In this document: in pieces, positions 12,401 to 21,102 of the stretch
How positions within the stretch are numbered: the stretch's first letter is position 1
Layout: every line of letters begins with the position of its first letter
Assembly (NCBI GenBank): GCA_021800165.1
Contig: JAJYZF010000030.1
Location: forward strand, 1 to 43,576
Source: Planctomycetota bacterium
Lineage (GTDB): Bacteria; Planctomycetota; Phycisphaerae; WQYP01
Direction: 5' to 3'
Length of the DNA: 43,576 nt
Position numbers and translations under genes: made by a program
Notes under the pieces: model-generated
Database searches by the model: none
What the model was told of the DNA's origin: nothing
The model's input: the letters and a program-made list of their open reading frames with translations, nothing else

Positions 12401-13270
12401 TTACACCTCGCCTACCTTGAACCGCGCAAATTCCACCAAGCGCAGCGTGGCGGATGAGGCTTTACCCGCATCGGCAACCAGATCGCGGATCTTGCGGCTC
12501 TCATCCTTGACAAAAGGCTGATCCAGCAACACCTGTTCGGAGAAGAATTTTTCCAGCTTCCCGGCAACAATTTTTTCCACGATGGCCGGAGGCTTACCCT
12601 TGATGCCTTCCGCGGCAATGGCCTTTTCTTTTTCCAGCAGGGCCGGATCCACTTTATCCCGGCTCACAGCCACCGGCACAAACGGCATGCCCGCCGTGAC
12701 GTGCATGGCAATTTCGCCCAGCAAGACGCGCACCGCATCATCCGCGGAGCCATCAATACGCACCAGAGCGCCCACCTTGGCATTGTGATGCACATACTTT
12801 CCGATTTGACCGTCGGTGGTGGTAAATCGGGCCAAACCGGTCACGGCCATGTTTTCCTTAATGGAACCGCCCACCATTTCCTTGATCACCTGTTCGACGG
12901 TACGGCCCGAAGCGTCGGAAAAGGGAAGTTTATTTAAGTCCGCCGGGCTGGTTACCGGGTGCCGGAAGGCTATTTCCACCAGGTCCGCGAGTAATTTCTG
13001 GAAGCCGTCGTTGCGCGCTACAAAGTCTGTCTGGCAACCCAGGCGCAGCAGAACCCCGGTGCGACCGTCCGTCGCGATTTTCGCCCCGATCAGGCCTTCC
13101 TTCATTTCGTTGGCCACCTTGCTGTCAGCGCGGCCCGCCCCCCACTTGCGCAGCAATTCGCTGGCTTTGTCCATGTCGCCGTTGGCTTCCTGCAACGCCT
13201 TTTTCGATTCCATCATACCCGCGTTGGTTCTAGCACGCAGCGTCATAACGTCTTTAGCACTGATTTCCAT
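12401..13270 (-). CDS. tsf: Elongation factor Ts
   Basis: The nucleotide exchange factor for EF-Tu. It has the N-terminal UBA-like module (VMTLRARTNAGMMESKKALQEANGDMDKASELLRKWG), the TDFVAR motif that contacts EF-Tu (near 82), and the C-terminal AAEGIKGKPPAIVEKIVAGKLEKFF segment typical of long bacterial EF-Ts. Three ATGs lie in a row; the third (13270) has the best spacing from GAGG, giving 289 aa. It heads the tsf-pyrH-frr set. Unusually, rpsB is not directly upstream. Confidence 0.96.
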   Translation of the reverse strand: MEISAKDVMTLRARTNAGMMESKKALQEANGDMDKASELLRKWGAGRADSKVANEMKEGLIGAKIATDGRTGVLLRLGCQTDFVARNDGFQKLLADLVEIAFRHPVTSPADLNKLPFSDASGRTVEQVIKEMVGGSIKENMAVTGLARFTTTDGQIGKYVHHNAKVGALVRIDGSADDAVRVLLGEIAMHVTAGMPFVPVAVSRDKVDPALLEKEKAIAAEGIKGKPPAIVEKIVAGKLEKFFSEQVLLDQPFVKDESRKIRDLVADAGKASSATLRLVEFARFKVGEV

Positions 13271-13474
13271 CATCATTTCCTCATTTTAAGTTATCGGTCT
13301 GGTCCCGATGGTCATGGCCGCACGCACCGTCGATTCAGTAACACCGCGCTGCCACTGTGTGAAAGTGTACGGATTTTCGGTCAGATCGTCCAGACGACAG
13401 GGTTTTACCCCTGGCGGGAGGCCGGGCAACGATAGGGAAAGGATCACCGGAACATCGCGGCGGCCCAAGGCTTA

Positions 13475-13653
13475 GGGGCCGGGCAAAAATAACTTCACCC
13501 TTTCCGGCTGGCCCTTTTGGCTGCCGGCTTCGTTGCTGGCTCGTTCCAGACCCACTGGCGGGGTATGCGCCTGGCTCACGCCGCGCCAGCGGTAACAAAA
13601 GTTCGGAGAGAGCTTGAGCGCCGTAAAACACGAATTTATTTTTGCGCAGTCCA
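13475..13653 (+). repeat. Dispersed TTA-flanked repeat, copy 4 (subtype B)
   Basis: A 179 bp element starting GGGGCCGGGCAAAAATAA and ending TTATTTTTGCGCAGTCCA. It is flanked on both sides by TTA (13472-13474 and 13654-13656), a directly repeated 3 bp flank as expected of a target-site duplication. The internal stem CCGGC-T-GGCC / GGCTGCCGG is fully paired (with one G-T), and differs from copy 1 by a paired T-A to C-G change. It lies between the divergent tsf and the membrane-protein gene at 13813, touching neither. Confidence 0.9.
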
Positions 13654-13726
13654 TTAGGTCCCTGCCGGCGCCCCGCCGGGTTGGCGCGTATTCTGACTGC
13701 AACTCCCATAATATCGCCACGCCGAT

Positions 13727-13732
13727 TATAAT
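13727..13732 (+). promoter_or_regulatory. Possible -10 box for the gene at 13813
   Basis: A perfect TATAAT about 80 bases upstream of the ATG at 13813. No good -35 hexamer lies at 16-18 bases, so the promoter is tentative. It sits in the divergent region just right of repeat copy 4. Confidence 0.3.
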
Positions 13733-13812
13733 TCCCCTTCTGGCGGAACTGTCCGCGGCTCTCCGCACGGTGGTAGCGGACGGCGGCGCGGCCAGCACAA
13801 GGAGACCCGATT

Positions 13813-14310
13813 ATGCCGGACGATTCCTATGATGTAGTGCCTTTGCCTGAACCCGTCAAAAAAAGTACCAGTGAAGGTGCGGCGTCAGCCGTACCCGGCT
13901 CCACTGCGGCGGCGGCGGAAGCTGCGCAGCAGGAAGCGGAAAGCGCCGAAGATATAGAACAAAATCGCCCCATGGCGGTACTGGCCTACATGGGACCATT
14001 CGTAGTGGTGCCGCTGGTTTTCGCGCGCGAATCGCCCTTCGCCCGCTTCCATGCCAACCAGGGCCTGCTGCTGTTTGTGCTCGAATTCGGGCTTTGGAGC
14101 ATCAACTGGGTGCTGGGGTTTTTGTTCATGCCTACCCTATCGCTTACGTCGTTGGGATTTTTCAGCGCCCTGGTGCATCTGTACGGTTTTGCCGTCGGCG
14201 TCATCTGGGCGGTTTTTGCGATCTTGGCATTGGTCGGCATTCTTCATGCCATCGCCGGGGTTGACGACAAACTACCCGTGATTGGAAATTTTCGCATCGT
14301 CAAAGTCTAA
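13813..14310 (+). CDS. Small membrane protein, DUF4870/Tic20-like
   Basis: A 165 aa protein with a hydrophilic, Ala/Glu-rich N-terminal tail (1-52) and three hydrophobic segments (about 55-72, 80-107 and 115-150). The pattern MAVLAYMGPFVVVPLVFARESPFARFHANQGLLLF fits the DUF4870-type family, in which a charged FxxxHxxQ segment follows the first membrane helix. The function of these proteins is unknown. AAGGAG lies 8 nt before the ATG. The dipeptidase gene begins 19 bp after the stop, so the two are likely one transcript. Confidence 0.75.
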   Translation: MPDDSYDVVPLPEPVKKSTSEGAASAVPGSTAAAAEAAQQEAESAEDIEQNRPMAVLAYMGPFVVVPLVFARESPFARFHANQGLLLFVLEFGLWSINWVLGFLFMPTLSLTSLGFFSALVHLYGFAVGVIWAVFAILALVGILHAIAGVDDKLPVIGNFRIVKV

Positions 14311-14329
14311 GATCAGTGGAAAATACGGT

Positions 14330-15388
14330 ATGGCGGCCACGAAATCCAACCGGCTTGCGGCCAACGACGAGCCCTACTGGTTTGATGCCCATTTAGACTT
14401 GGCGTATCTGGCCCAAACCGGTAGAGACCTGCGGCAAGAGGATGTCAACCCTAGGTCCACGGCGGCGGTTTCGCTGCCCGCACTGCGCCAGGGGCGTGTC
14501 CGACGCACTTTGGCCACAATTTTTGTCCAACCTCGGGTTCAACCAGGAACGGCGGAAGATCCCGTGGACGGCCCCTGGTGCTACGATGATTATCAGCAAG
14601 CACACGCCGCTTGCAGCGCCCAGTTGGACATTTATCAACAGTGGCAGGAAGCGGGACTGATGCGGATATTACCTGCGGTCTGTGATCAGCCTGCGTCCGG
14701 CCAGACGGAGGCCCTGGAAGCCATTTTACTGCTGGAAGGTGCCGCCGGGGTGCAAACCCTCGACGACCTGCGGGAATTTGCCGAACGTCATGTACGCGTG
14801 CTGGCTTTAACCTGGGTGAATGGTACGCCTTGGAGCGGCGGCGATCATAGCGGAACGGATATCACCCCAAGGGGCCGCGAGTTGGTGGCCCTGGCCGATG
14901 CCTTGGGCATGTTTCACGACGTATCCCATCTTTCTGAAAAGGCCTTTTGGACGATGCTGGAAATCGGACGCAATGCGAAAATGGCCTCGCACAGCAATTG
15001 CCGCGCTCTGCTGCCGGAGAAGCAATACCCGCAGCGGCACCTTTCCGACCAGCAAATTAAGGCTTTGGCCAAGGCGGGCGGCATGATCGGCATCAATTTG
15101 TTTTCCAAGTTTCTCGTGCCAGCCGGACGGGCCACCATTGCGGATGTGGTGACACACATTGATCATATTGCGCAGCTCGCCGGCCGCAGCGACCTGATCG
15201 GTTTGGGGTCGGATATGGACGGCGGCTTTGATGCCACCATGCTTCCCGAACATCTGGAGCAGCCGCGTCATCTTAACCGCCTGGCCGAGGCCCTGGCCCA
15301 GCGTGGTTTTGGCCAACGCGATATTACCGGCTTTGCGCATTTGAACTGGGAAAAATATTTCGGTCTGACACCGTTGACGAACGGTTGA
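14330..15388 (+). CDS. M19-family (membrane/renal-type) dipeptidase
   Basis: A 352 aa zinc-dependent dipeptidase of the amidohydrolase fold, cleaving dipeptides. Metal-site motifs are all present: FDAHLDLA (H21, D23), the bridging glutamate in LLEGA (near 137), DVSHLSE (near 198), ASHSNCRAL (near 220) and GLGSDMDGGF (near 294). No signal peptide or membrane anchor is visible, so it is probably cytoplasmic. I chose ATG 14330 over the earlier in-frame start at 14282, which lies inside the preceding gene. The Shine-Dalgarno sequence is weak. Its 3' end faces tatC. Confidence 0.88.
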   Translation: MAATKSNRLAANDEPYWFDAHLDLAYLAQTGRDLRQEDVNPRSTAAVSLPALRQGRVRRTLATIFVQPRVQPGTAEDPVDGPWCYDDYQQAHAACSAQLDIYQQWQEAGLMRILPAVCDQPASGQTEALEAILLLEGAAGVQTLDDLREFAERHVRVLALTWVNGTPWSGGDHSGTDITPRGRELVALADALGMFHDVSHLSEKAFWTMLEIGRNAKMASHSNCRALLPEKQYPQRHLSDQQIKALAKAGGMIGINLFSKFLVPAGRATIADVVTHIDHIAQLAGRSDLIGLGSDMDGGFDATMLPEHLEQPRHLNRLAEALAQRGFGQRDITGFAHLNWEKYFGLTPLTNG

Positions 15389-15402
15389 ACCGCCAGCCAA
15401 GA

Positions 15403-15463
15403 GCGTCCATCGTGCCCAGGCGGCCTTTGGAGCCGCGGCGAGGAAGGCCGGTCTGCTGGACGC
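15403..15463. terminator. Nested inverted repeats between convergent genes
   Basis: GCGTCCA (15403-15409) pairs with TGGACGC (15457-15463). Inside it GGCCTT (15422-15427) pairs with AAGGCC (15444-15449), and GCCGCGGC lies at the tip. Set between the dipeptidase and tatC stops, it is likely a shared 3' hairpin. There is no clear T-tract, so Rho-independent termination is only suggested. Confidence 0.4.
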
Positions 15464-15498
15464 ACCACCGCTTTGGAAAATTTTACTCAATAGGCTAT

Positions 15499-16641
15499 TT
15501 AGGATTGGTCGGAAGCAGGCGGCTCGGGGGCGGGGGCCGGCTTGGGCCGCGAGCCAAGGGCGGCCAGAACTAAACCCAGCATGTAGAGTGCCACCAGCGG
15601 TACAAAAATGGTGGAGAAGGTAACCACATCGGGTGTGGGTGCCAACACCACCGAGGCCACCGCCAGCACCAGCACGGCCACCCGCCACATCCGGCGGAAT
15701 TTGGCCGCCGATACCACCCCGATTTTGGAAAGCACCAGCATCACCATCGGCACTTCAAACGAAATGCCGAATATCAGACACATGATGGTCACAAAGCTTA
15801 GATAATCGCCCAACATGGGTAACGGTGAAAACAGCACCCCGGCGGGCTGTTTGGAAATTTGCAGGGTCATGGAACCGACATGCATTTTAAGTTCCATGTC
15901 GGAAGCGTTGTACCACAGCACCGCCTGATGCGGCGGAAACTTGGTCGGATCGCTGCGCACTATAGGAATGACCAGCGGGTGGATCTTGTTGCCCGCTGGA
16001 AACCGCCGCACGTTTGCCGTGCTGGCGGCCTTGCCAAAAATCCATTGCTCCAGCATCGTGGGCTGAGGCGGGGGCAGCTTTACGGCGTTGTTAAACTGCA
16101 TGAAAAACTTGAGCATGATGGGCAGCACCAAGATGAAAAAAAATAGTACGCCCGCGACAAAAAATCCGATGGTGGGAGCGAGATATCGATAGAAGGCCTT
16201 GCGCTCACGCGGGTACAGGCCGACAGCCACAAACGCCCACGCCTGATAAATGATCCAGGGTGCGGCCAGTACCACACCGGCCTTAACGCCGGTCATCAGG
16301 TAGGAAATAAGCCCACCCGCGGGCTTGCGGTAAAATATCTGGACGCTATAACCCGAATAGCGCAGGGCCATCAGGTATGGGCCGTATAAAAAACCGATGA
16401 TTTGCTGATCAAAGTATAAACAAATGGCAACGGCGACGGCCGTGCCCAGGAGGGCGAAAATCACCCGTTTGCGCAGTTCATCGAGATGATCGCCAAAGCC
16501 CATCACGGGCAATTCCGCGTGCCGCTGGTCGAGCGTGCCCAGCCGGCCGGCAATTTTATGACGCCAAAAAGCCATGGTCTGGAGGTTCCAATTAAAAAAC
16601 TGCGACGCTTCACTCGGCTCGGGCGGCGACAATCGCTTCAC
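15499..16641 (-). CDS. tatC: Sec-independent translocase TatC with a large periplasmic insertion
   Basis: TatC is the twin-arginine signal receptor of the Tat export channel. Recognised by GDHLDELRKRV (near 50-60), GLYPRERKAFYRYL (141-154) and YLSFVTIMCLIFGISFEVPMVM (280-301), with six hydrophobic segments. At 380 aa it is far longer than E. coli TatC. The extra length is mainly in the loop between membrane helices 3 and 4 (about 183-278, roughly 95 residues against about 20), plus a 45-residue N-terminal extension and a proline-rich tail. The GTG at 16641 overlaps the TGA of the ABC ATPase gene (GTGA); ATG 16575 is an alternative start. No tatA/B gene lies in the window. Confidence 0.92.
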   Translation of the reverse strand: MKRLSPPEPSEASQFFNWNLQTMAFWRHKIAGRLGTLDQRHAELPVMGFGDHLDELRKRVIFALLGTAVAVAICLYFDQQIIGFLYGPYLMALRYSGYSVQIFYRKPAGGLISYLMTGVKAGVVLAAPWIIYQAWAFVAVGLYPRERKAFYRYLAPTIGFFVAGVLFFFILVLPIMLKFFMQFNNAVKLPPPQPTMLEQWIFGKAASTANVRRFPAGNKIHPLVIPIVRSDPTKFPPHQAVLWYNASDMELKMHVGSMTLQISKQPAGVLFSPLPMLGDYLSFVTIMCLIFGISFEVPMVMLVLSKIGVVSAAKFRRMWRVAVLVLAVASVVLAPTPDVVTFSTIFVPLVALYMLGLVLAALGSRPKPAPAPEPPASDQS

Positions 16642-17330
16642 CCCTGCACGCGCCCATCCTCAAGTTTTATCACACGATCCGCCAACCCCGCCACCTGCAT
16701 ATCATGGGTAACCATCAAGATGGTTTGCTGATGATCGCGGTGCAAGCGTTGAAATACATCTAAGATGGTGCGGCCGGTACGCGGATCCAGATTGCCGGTG
16801 GGTTCATCCGCCAGCAAAATGGCAGGTTCATTCACCAAGGCCCGGGCGATGGCCACGCGCTGGCGTTCGCCACCGGAGAGTTGATTGGGCCGATGGCGCA
16901 GGCGGCTGGAAAGCCCCAGCTCCTCTAAAATTGCCGTGGCTTTTGCCTGCCGCGGCCAGGCCCGTACCAACGTGCGCCAGGCGTTGGCCTGGATCATCGC
17001 CGGCAGCAAAACGTTCTCAAGTACGTTTAGCTCGGGCAGAAGGTGGTAGAGCTGAAAAACGAAACCAAATTTGGAATTGCGCAAAGCGTGGCGGCGGCCC
17101 CGAGACAGCTTGCACACATCACGGCCGTCAAAGGTAACGGTGCCGGAATCCGCCCGTTCCAGCACGCCGGCAATATGCAAGAGCGTGCTTTTGCCGGAAC
17201 CGGAAGCGCCGACCAAGGCCACGAATTCGCCGCGGGCCACCGTCAGACTGGTGCCGGTAAGCACGGGAATTTCGGCCGGCCCGATCCGATAGGTCTTGCG
17301 GACATCAACTAATTCAAGAAGGTTGGTCAT
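16638..17330 (-). CDS. ABC transporter ATPase, LolD/MacB type
   Basis: A 230 aa ATPase of the LolD/MacB/FtsE group that powers lipoprotein release or substrate efflux across the envelope rather than transport through the membrane. Walker A is GASGSGKST (41-49), the signature LSGGERQ lies near 148 and Walker [13 protein letters not shown] near 170. It lies 24 bp downstream of its permease gene and overlaps tatC, so permease, ATPase and tatC read as one transcript. Substrate not determinable; LolD-like lipoprotein release is the best guess. Confidence 0.92.
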   Translation of the reverse strand: MTNLLELVDVRKTYRIGPAEIPVLTGTSLTVARGEFVALVGASGSGKSTLLHIAGVLERADSGTVTFDGRDVCKLSRGRRHALRNSKFGFVFQLYHLLPELNVLENVLLPAMIQANAWRTLVRAWPRQAKATAILEELGLSSRLRHRPNQLSGGERQRVAIARALVNEPAILLADEPTGNLDPRTGRTILDVFQRLHRDHQQTILMVTHDMQVAGLADRVIKLEDGRVQG

Positions 17331-17354
17331 AAACGCCGACTCGCGGCCATCCTT

Positions 17355-19064
17355 TTACTCGTAACGCAGGGCTTCCACGGGATCTTGCAGCGACGCGATC
17401 AGCGCGGGAATAAACGCCCCTACCAGCCCGGCCAGAATCGCCAGCGCGACAATGGTTATAACGGCGTGCATATCCACCTGATTGGGAATGCGCGAAAAAA
17501 TATAAATTTTGCGGTTCCATATTGAAATGCCGAAATAACGCCACAAAATATGATCATGGATGTAATTGTCATGGCGCACAAATTCCACTCCCGCCAACAT
17601 TCCAGGCAAGGCCCCGGCGGCGCTGATCAGCAGGCCATAGAGCAGGAAGATGGTTCCCACCCCCACCTCGCTGCCGCCAATGGCCTTGATGATGCCGATG
17701 TCGCGCGTTTTGTCGCGAACAATCATAAAGAAAATCAGGAAGATCACCACCACCACCACCATGCTCATCAAGCCGAGTAAAAAAGTGATCAAATCGCGCT
17801 CGTTATCGACCGCCCGGATATATTGGGCCTGCACCTGATCCCAGGTTTGAATTTGCAGGCCCGCATCCTGAAGACGGGGATGTTGCCGCGCGTATTGACG
17901 CACGACCGCGGCGATGGCGGCCCGTGCGGCCAGCACGGCCGTGTGGCTTGAATCACCATGCACGCGAATTTGAATCTGGCTGCATCGGGCGGGACGCGTG
18001 CCGCCGCCCAGCAGGTCCTGCCGCTGCATGAAGGCCATTTTCTGCACCACTGAAAACGGTGCATAAACCTGCGATGAATCCGCGGTAAATACGCGGGTGC
18101 GGCAATCATCGACAATTTGAAAACGTTGGCTCTGCGGCATGGCCAGCGTGGAGCGCAGCGTCACCGGCACCACGGTTAAAATCGCGGGTGAAAACCGCAC
18201 ATCCGCCGGCCGGTGGTAATGACCAAAGCGGTCTTTCTGATACAAACCCAGATCAACGCCGATGATACAGCCGTTGGCGGGTTCATCCGCCGGCGAGGCA
18301 TAGCGTTGCCGGGCTTGGGGAGGTGGTTTGAAGGTTACCTGCCGCGGAAGCAGGGCGCGGCGCAGGGCCGCATCGGAAGCGAACGTGCTGTGGGCCGGCA
18401 AACGCCGCAGATAACCCAAATCCCGAAAGCTGCGGTCCACGCTATAGTTGGCATTTTCCCAGTCCTCACGGGTGATGACCTGCCAATGGTGACGAATGGC
18501 GGCAAACCACGTCTTGGGAGTTATCGCCGGCATCGCCATGAGCTTTTTACGCAGCTTTTCTTCAAGGTTGATGGCCCTTTTCAGGCGAGCCTGGGCGTAG
18601 GTCAGCAGCGCTCGACGGCTGGCCGGGAACGGGGCCTTGGCCATATCGGCGGCGGTTTGCAAAGGAGCGGCGTGTTGCCAGAAAAGATCCGCTCCGAAGT
18701 GGCTTACCTGCGATTGGGTAACCGGATCAATGCCCACAATTTCCACGCCCATGCTGGTCTGAAAATCAGGCAAATTGAACAAGCCGTACGCATTGACCAC
18801 CGGCGTGCTGGCGGCCACCTGCGGCAAGCGATTGATACGCTTTTGTATCTGGGCGTAATAGGGAAAACCGGCGGCACTGCGGCTTTGAATCACCACATCC
18901 CCCATCAAGCCGCGGCCGGCGCTGCGCACGCGGTTGACAAATCCGGTCATGATGCTGTTGACGATAATCAACATCATCACGCACAACCAGACCGCCAGAA
19001 TTGGAAAAACCACAATCTTTTTGCGGGTGAGGTAGCGCAGACATAAAAACAGGGTATACATCAT
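17355..19064 (-). CDS. ABC transporter permease, FtsX/LolE/MacB family
   Basis: A 569 aa permease partner of the ATPase encoded just downstream. One membrane helix near the N-terminus (about 18-42), a large periplasmic domain (about 45-425) and three C-terminal helices, the first followed by the coupling motif RDKTRDIGIIKAIGGS and the last ending in SLQDPVEALRYE. This is the FtsX-like topology. The periplasmic domain is larger than usual, with a charged helical segment (LKRAINLEEKLRKKL). Only one permease gene is present, so the transporter is probably a homodimer, unlike LolCE of E. coli. Confidence 0.88.
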   Translation of the reverse strand: MMYTLFLCLRYLTRKKIVVFPILAVWLCVMMLIIVNSIMTGFVNRVRSAGRGLMGDVVIQSRSAAGFPYYAQIQKRINRLPQVAASTPVVNAYGLFNLPDFQTSMGVEIVGIDPVTQSQVSHFGADLFWQHAAPLQTAADMAKAPFPASRRALLTYAQARLKRAINLEEKLRKKLMAMPAITPKTWFAAIRHHWQVITREDWENANYSVDRSFRDLGYLRRLPAHSTFASDAALRRALLPRQVTFKPPPQARQRYASPADEPANGCIIGVDLGLYQKDRFGHYHRPADVRFSPAILTVVPVTLRSTLAMPQSQRFQIVDDCRTRVFTADSSQVYAPFSVVQKMAFMQRQDLLGGGTRPARCSQIQIRVHGDSSHTAVLAARAAIAAVVRQYARQHPRLQDAGLQIQTWDQVQAQYIRAVDNERDLITFLLGLMSMVVVVVIFLIFFMIVRDKTRDIGIIKAIGGSEVGVGTIFLLYGLLISAAGALPGMLAGVEFVRHDNYIHDHILWRYFGISIWNRKIYIFSRIPNQVDMHAVITIVALAILAGLVGAFIPALIASLQDPVEALRYE

Positions 19065-19101
19065 ATCCGGGTGGTCAGGCGAAAGGATCCGAATTTTGGC
19101 A

Positions 19102-19147
19102 GTCGGGGCCAGGGCGATTGATCCAAAAAATCACCGCCCGACTTTTT
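19102..19147. terminator. Hairpin in the lysS-permease gap
   Basis: GTCGGG (19102-19107) pairs with CCCGAC (19137-19142), with some further pairing inside. Five T follow on the plus strand (19143-19147). Both neighbours are on the minus strand, where the hairpin is not followed by T, so its orientation does not match the genes. It may still act as a 3' or processing hairpin for lysS. Confidence 0.35.
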
Positions 19148-19165
19148 ATTCCGGACTCCTGACGC

Positions 19166-20680
19166 CTAGCTCCTAACTGCCGGGGTCGGCCTTAACAGGG
19201 GAAACAACACCACATCGCGGATGCTGGTGCGGTTGGCCAACAACATCACCAGCCGGTCGATGCCGATGCCCAGCCCGCCCGCCGGCGGCATGCCGTGGGC
19301 CAAAGCCGCAATAAAATCATCATCCATGCGGGCCATGGAATCTTCCGCCTTCTGGCCCGCCAACTGCTGCTTAAAGGTCTGTTCCTGCACCAGAGGATCA
19401 TTGAGCTCGGTATAGGCGTTGGCCAGTTCCATCCCGGCTACGTATAACTCGAAACGCTCCGCAATGGATTCATCACCAGGCTTGCGGCGGGTCAGGGGAC
19501 AAAGTCCCGCTGGATAATCGTACACAAACACCGGCCGATCCATCCCGGCGATGGCCGGTTCCACCACCCGCTCAAATAGTTCGCCCACCAGAACATCGTG
19601 GGCTTTCCCGGCAATATCCGCCACGCCATGCCGCGCCGCCGCCTCTTTTACGCCTGCAGCATCCGCCATGTTCACGCCCACGTGACGCAGCAGCAGTTCC
19701 TGATAGCTGAGCCGCTCAAACGGCGGCGTATAGTCGATCAACCGATCGCCAAATTGCAGCCTCAGCCGCGGCGGTGCTTCCGGTGGCTTATCCGCCGATT
19801 CGGCCTTGGTACGGCAGAGCGTCGCCAGAGCCACGATCATCGCTTGCGTGAGTTCCATCATGCCCGCTAAATCGCTGTACGCCTGGTAGAGTTCCAGCAT
19901 CGTGAATTCCGGATTGTGCCGCGTATCAATGCCTTCATTGCGAAAATTACGATTGATTTCAAACACCCGCTCCATGCCGCCCACCAACAGGCGCTTCAGG
20001 TACAGTTCGGGGCTGATCCGCAAGTACAAATCGATGTTCAGGGCATTGTGATGCGTGACAAAGGGCCGGGCCGCGGCACCGCCGGCCAGGGATTGCATCA
20101 TGGGGGTTTCCACCTCCACAAAGTTTCGGCCATGGAGAAAATCCCGAATTTCGCGCACCACCCGCGAGCGGAGCAGAAATACCTCCAGTGAATCGGGATT
20201 GGCAAAAAGATCCACATAGCGCTGGCGATAGCGCAGCTCGGTATCGGCCAGCCCGTGGAATTTTTCTGGCGGTGGCAACAGGGCCTTGGATGCGATACCC
20301 AAACCATCCGCCCAGACCGTAATTTCACCGGTTTTGGTATGACCAACTTTACCGGAAAACCAGGCAATATCCCCCAATTCCAGCAATTTAGCCTTATCCC
20401 AATCCATCCCCAGACTTTGCTTGGCGGCGCCAATTTGAATGCGCCCCGTCCAATCCGCAATGGTAATGAAAATAAGTTTGCCGATGTCGCGCAGCAGTAC
20501 AATGCGGCCTGCCACCTTGACCGCCGAACCGCCGTCGTGCGGCGTATCCGCCTGATGCAGTTGCCGGGCCTGGCCGATTGAAGATACATCGTCCAGTCGC
20601 CGCCCGAATGGCTCTGCCCCTAAGGCGTACCAGCGGGCCAACCGGGCCAGACGATCCTGATATTGCGGGTTATCCTGCAT
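19166..20680 (-). CDS. lysS: Lysyl-tRNA synthetase (class II)
   Basis: Charges tRNA-Lys with lysine. The 504 aa protein has an N-terminal OB-fold anticodon domain (KVAGRIVLLRDIGKLIFITIADWTGRIQI, near 54-82) and the class II catalytic core: motif 1 near FVEVETPMMQ, motif 2 VFEINRNFRNEGIDTRHNPEFTMLELY, and motif 3 GLGIGIDRLVMLLANR near the C-terminus. Length is normal. ATG 20680 lacks a close Shine-Dalgarno sequence; AAGAAGGG lies about 18 nt upstream. About 100 bp with a hairpin separates it from the permease gene. Confidence 0.97.
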   Translation of the reverse strand: MQDNPQYQDRLARLARWYALGAEPFGRRLDDVSSIGQARQLHQADTPHDGGSAVKVAGRIVLLRDIGKLIFITIADWTGRIQIGAAKQSLGMDWDKAKLLELGDIAWFSGKVGHTKTGEITVWADGLGIASKALLPPPEKFHGLADTELRYRQRYVDLFANPDSLEVFLLRSRVVREIRDFLHGRNFVEVETPMMQSLAGGAAARPFVTHHNALNIDLYLRISPELYLKRLLVGGMERVFEINRNFRNEGIDTRHNPEFTMLELYQAYSDLAGMMELTQAMIVALATLCRTKAESADKPPEAPPRLRLQFGDRLIDYTPPFERLSYQELLLRHVGVNMADAAGVKEAAARHGVADIAGKAHDVLVGELFERVVEPAIAGMDRPVFVYDYPAGLCPLTRRKPGDESIAERFELYVAGMELANAYTELNDPLVQEQTFKQQLAGQKAEDSMARMDDDFIAALAHGMPPAGGLGIGIDRLVMLLANRTSIRDVVLFPLLRPTPAVRS

Positions 20681-21102
20681 ATTGGTTGTGTGTTACCCTT
20701 CTTCGTATAAGGCTGGCCACCCTTGTCGGCCTCATCGCCCGGCCACCTGTCGGCTCCATGACCAGCTTAAGGATTAGGCATTGTAGCCGTTCAATCGACT
20801 GCTGAAAACCGCAGCCCACGGCCGGCCATTGACGGGGTGTGCCCGTTTTTGCCGGTATTGGCAAAGGGCCCTGCGCAGCGGCGGTTCTGGGTCTGCGCGC
20901 AGACGCACTGCGAATGTTGACGCTTCGGCCATTCTTATTAGAAGATTGGAATGGCCATGCTTCACAGCCGTGGTTATGGCGCTTGGCGAGCTTACCCGGA
21001 AGCAACGGAGAGCGCGGCCTTGGGAACCAGCGGCCCGCTCCGGTTCACGTCGACTGCAAAGATGCGGCTGCTTTTCAACGGCCGCACAGAGTCGGTGAAA
21101 AC
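20681..21102. other. Intergenic region between lysS and the glycosyltransferase gene
   Basis: A 422 bp stretch without a convincing gene. It contains a 14 bp perfect palindrome GTCTGCGCGCAGAC (20891-20904) and an inverted repeat TTTGCC / GGCAAA (20848-20865). It also contains ACGGG-GTGTG-CCCGT followed by T (about 20832-20850), terminator-like on the plus strand although no plus-strand gene precedes it. Presumably it holds the lysS promoter on the minus strand. Confidence 0.45.

Noticed and set aside
13286-13468. 60-codon open frame just upstream of tsf on the minus strand
   Set aside because: It ends close to the tsf Shine-Dalgarno sequence, which is intriguing, but it starts with TTG, has no ribosome site and matches nothing I know, including the end of RpsB.
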